DNA of 7,220 bases, from positions 1-7,220 of the forward strand of contig VBGE01000047.1 of the NCBI GenBank assembly GCA_005880345.1. Reading direction: 5' to 3'. Shown in pieces: positions 5,674-7,220 of this stretch. Positions within the stretch are counted from its first letter, which is position 1. Each line of letters begins with the position of its first letter. The notes below the pieces were generated by a model. That model ran no database searches, had not been told where the DNA came from, and was given only the letters and a program-made list of their open reading frames with translations. This stretch comes from Chloroflexota bacterium. Lineage in GTDB: Bacteria; Chloroflexota; Dormibacteria; Dormibacterales; Dormibacteraceae. A program made the position numbers and the translations under genes.

Positions 5674-7220
5674 ATGGCGCGGGAGCTTCGTAAGGCCAAA
5701 ACGTCACTGACCGCCGAAGCCATCATCGCGGACTACCGGCTGGCCTACAGCAGCCGGCGGGCGAGCATCATCGGCCGGGCTGAGGTGCTGCGCGGCAACG
5801 CCACCTTCGGCATCTTCGGCGACGGCAAGGAAGTCGCGCAGCTGGCGATGGCGAAGGCGTTCCGCGCCGGTGACTGGCGCGCCGGTTACTACCGCGACCA
5901 GACCTTCATGTGGGCGACGCGGATGTCCAACGTGCGCGAGTTCTTCGCCCAGCTGTACGGCAACGCGAGCCTCGAGGCCGACCCCGCCTCGGGAGGCCGC
6001 CAGATGGGCAACCACTTCGCGACTCGATTCCTCGACGAGGGCGGGCTGTTCACGCGCAGCGTCGACACGCCCAACACCAGCGCCGACGTGTCGAACGTCG
6101 CGGGGTGGATGCCGCGGCTGATCGGTCTCGCGTATGCGTCGAAGCTCTACCGCTCGAATCCGCAGCTGAAAGAAACGCAGGACGGTTTCTCGGTCAATGG
6201 CAACGAGGTCGCGTTCGGCACGATCGGCGACGCGGCCACAAGCGAGGGGCTGTTCTGGGAGTCGATCAACGCGGCCGGCGTGCTGCAGGTGCCGCTGGCG
6301 ATGTCGGTGTGGGACGACGGTTACGGCATCTCGGTGCCGATCTCGCAGGAGACGACCAAGTCGTCCATCTCTGATGTGCTGCGTGGCTTCATGCCCGACG
6401 ACCGGCCGGGCATCGACATTTACGTGGCGCGCGGTTGGGATTACCCCGCGCTGGTCGAGACGTACGCCAATGCGATCGACAAGGTGCGGCGCGAGCACAA
6501 GCCGGCGTTGATCCACGTCACCGAGATGACGCAGCCGCAGGGCCACTCCACGAGCGGGAGCCACGAGCGCTACAAGTCTCAGGAGCGGCTGCGCTTCGAG
6601 CGCGAGTACGACTGCGTGGCGCGGATGAGGGACTGGATCATCGAGTTCGGCGTCGCGGGGGAGTCGCAGATCGAGGGGTGGGAGGCCGCGGACAAGGAGG
6701 CGGTCGAGGCGGCCCGCGACCTGGCGTGGGACGCGTTCCAGGCGCCGATCCGGGCCGAGCGCGACCGCGCGGTGGCCCTTCTCCGGAGCGTCGACATGCC
6801 GGAGGTCGCGGAGATCACGGACTCGCTGGACGAGGCGGTCAAGGTGACGCGGTCGCTGGTGATGTCTAGCACCGCTCGCGCCTTGCACCAGCTGCGCGGC
6901 ATCGACTCGCCGGCGCGTGCGGAGCTGGCCCAGTTCGTCGACTCGTACCGGCGCGAGAATTCCGAGCGGTACAACTCGTTCCTGTACAGCCGCTCTTCCG
7001 ATTCGCCGTTGCGCGTGCCTGTTGTTGCTCCTGCTTATTCGTCCAATTCGCCTGTCGTGGACGGCCGGCAGGTCCTGCTGCGCAACTTCGATGCGAACTT
7101 TGCGCGCGACCCGCGGCTCTTCGTCGTGGGCGAGGACGTGGGCAAGCTGGGCGATGTGAACCTGGTGTTCGAAGGCCTGCAGGCCAAGTACGGCGAGTGG
7201 CGACTGACCGACACCGGGAT
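5674..7220 (+). CDS. Branched-chain 2-oxoacid dehydrogenase E1, fused alpha-beta (3' truncated)
   Basis: E1 uses ThDP to decarboxylate 2-oxoacids such as 2-oxoisovalerate and passes the acyl group to lipoyl-E2, giving branched-chain acyl-CoA. The visible 515 residues contain a full alpha part and the start of a beta part. Alpha marks are FGIFGDGKEVAQLAMAK at 45-61, AGYYRDQTFMW at 70-80, SGGRQMGNHFAT at 106-117, the ThDP motif beginning GDAATSEG at 185-192 and ending in WDDGYGIS at 213-220 (usually Asn where Asp stands), and GHSTSGSHERYKS at 290-302, matching the E1-alpha phosphorylation-loop region. After a helical segment and a linker (about 440-462), the beta domain begins VVDGRQVLLRNF with VVGEDVG at 484-490, whose Glu487 is the likely catalytic glutamate. 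The order resembles single-chain E1 proteins I recall from Bacteroidota, about 650-700 residues. The ATG is the only good start after the in-frame TAA at 5653; no strong Shine-Dalgarno site is seen. Substrate is inferred; pyruvate cannot be excluded. Confidence 0.88.
   Translation, partial: MARELRKAKTSLTAEAIIADYRLAYSSRRASIIGRAEVLRGNATFGIFGDGKEVAQLAMAKAFRAGDWRAGYYRDQTFMWATRMSNVREFFAQLYGNASLEADPASGGRQMGNHFATRFLDEGGLFTRSVDTPNTSADVSNVAGWMPRLIGLAYASKLYRSNPQLKETQDGFSVNGNEVAFGTIGDAATSEGLFWESINAAGVLQVPLAMSVWDDGYGISVPISQETTKSSISDVLRGFMPDDRPGIDIYVARGWDYPALVETYANAIDKVRREHKPALIHVTEMTQPQGHSTSGSHERYKSQERLRFEREYDCVARMRDWIIEFGVAGESQIEGWEAADKEAVEAARDLAWDAFQAPIRAERDRAVALLRSVDMPEVAEITDSLDEAVKVTRSLVMSSTARALHQLRGIDSPARAELAQFVDSYRRENSERYNSFLYSRSSDSPLRVPVVAPAYSSNSPVVDGRQVLLRNFDANFARDPRLFVVGEDVGKLGDVNLVFEGLQAKYGEWRLTDTG

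Noticed and set aside
5704..6888. Long open frame of 394 codons on the minus strand opposite E1
   Set aside because: The translation is rich in Arg, His and Val repeats typical of antisense GC-rich DNA, with no motif, while the + strand encodes a clear E1.

Overview
The window is high-GC bacterial DNA with tightly packed genes, all on the + strand. No tRNA, rRNA, CRISPR array or transposase is visible. The taxon cannot be fixed from this sequence. GC content, operon style and short interspersed palindromes suit a free-living high-GC bacterium. The fused E1 protein and the short 'ARSG'-type LeuA resemble forms I recall from Bacteroidota and related phyla, so an uncultured lineage is plausible, but this is inference.

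Positions 1-3918 hold a branched-chain and aromatic amino-acid operon: the 3' end of ilvB (acetolactate synthase large subunit), ilvN (small subunit), ilvC (ketol-acid reductoisomerase), leuA (2-isopropylmalate synthase) and pheA (prephenate dehydratase). The first four are joined by overlapping stop and start codons; pheA follows leuA after 10 bases. IlvBN and IlvC lead toward valine and leucine precursors, LeuA commits 2-oxoisovalerate to leucine, and PheA makes phenylpyruvate. ilvD and leuBCD are not in the window. leuA carries an in-frame TAG at 2757-2759, in the conserved SGIHQDGVLK block where family members normally have lysine. The reading frame stays LeuA-like for another 109 codons.

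Positions 3919-4155 are non-coding and structure-rich. They hold a double-hairpin repeat whose second hairpin has the same arms as a palindrome inside the start of ilvN, a strong hairpin that looks like a minus-strand terminator, a nested inverted repeat followed by TTTT, and a possible -10 box very close to the next start codon.

Positions 4156-5538 encode a regulator with an N-terminal XRE-type helix-turn-helix and about nine TPR-like repeats. Positions 5539-5673 hold two related palindromes, 20 and 24 bp, whose centres are 42 bp apart (about four helical turns), plus a small TAAACGTTTA palindrome.

From 5674 to the window end runs a fused alpha-beta E1 component of a branched-chain 2-oxoacid dehydrogenase, cut off early in its beta part. 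It would consume the 2-oxoacids that the upstream operon makes. The regulator and its candidate operators therefore lie between synthesis and breakdown of the same intermediates. The points most worth checking are the amber codon in leuA, the phased palindromes upstream of E1, and the repeat embedded in ilvN.
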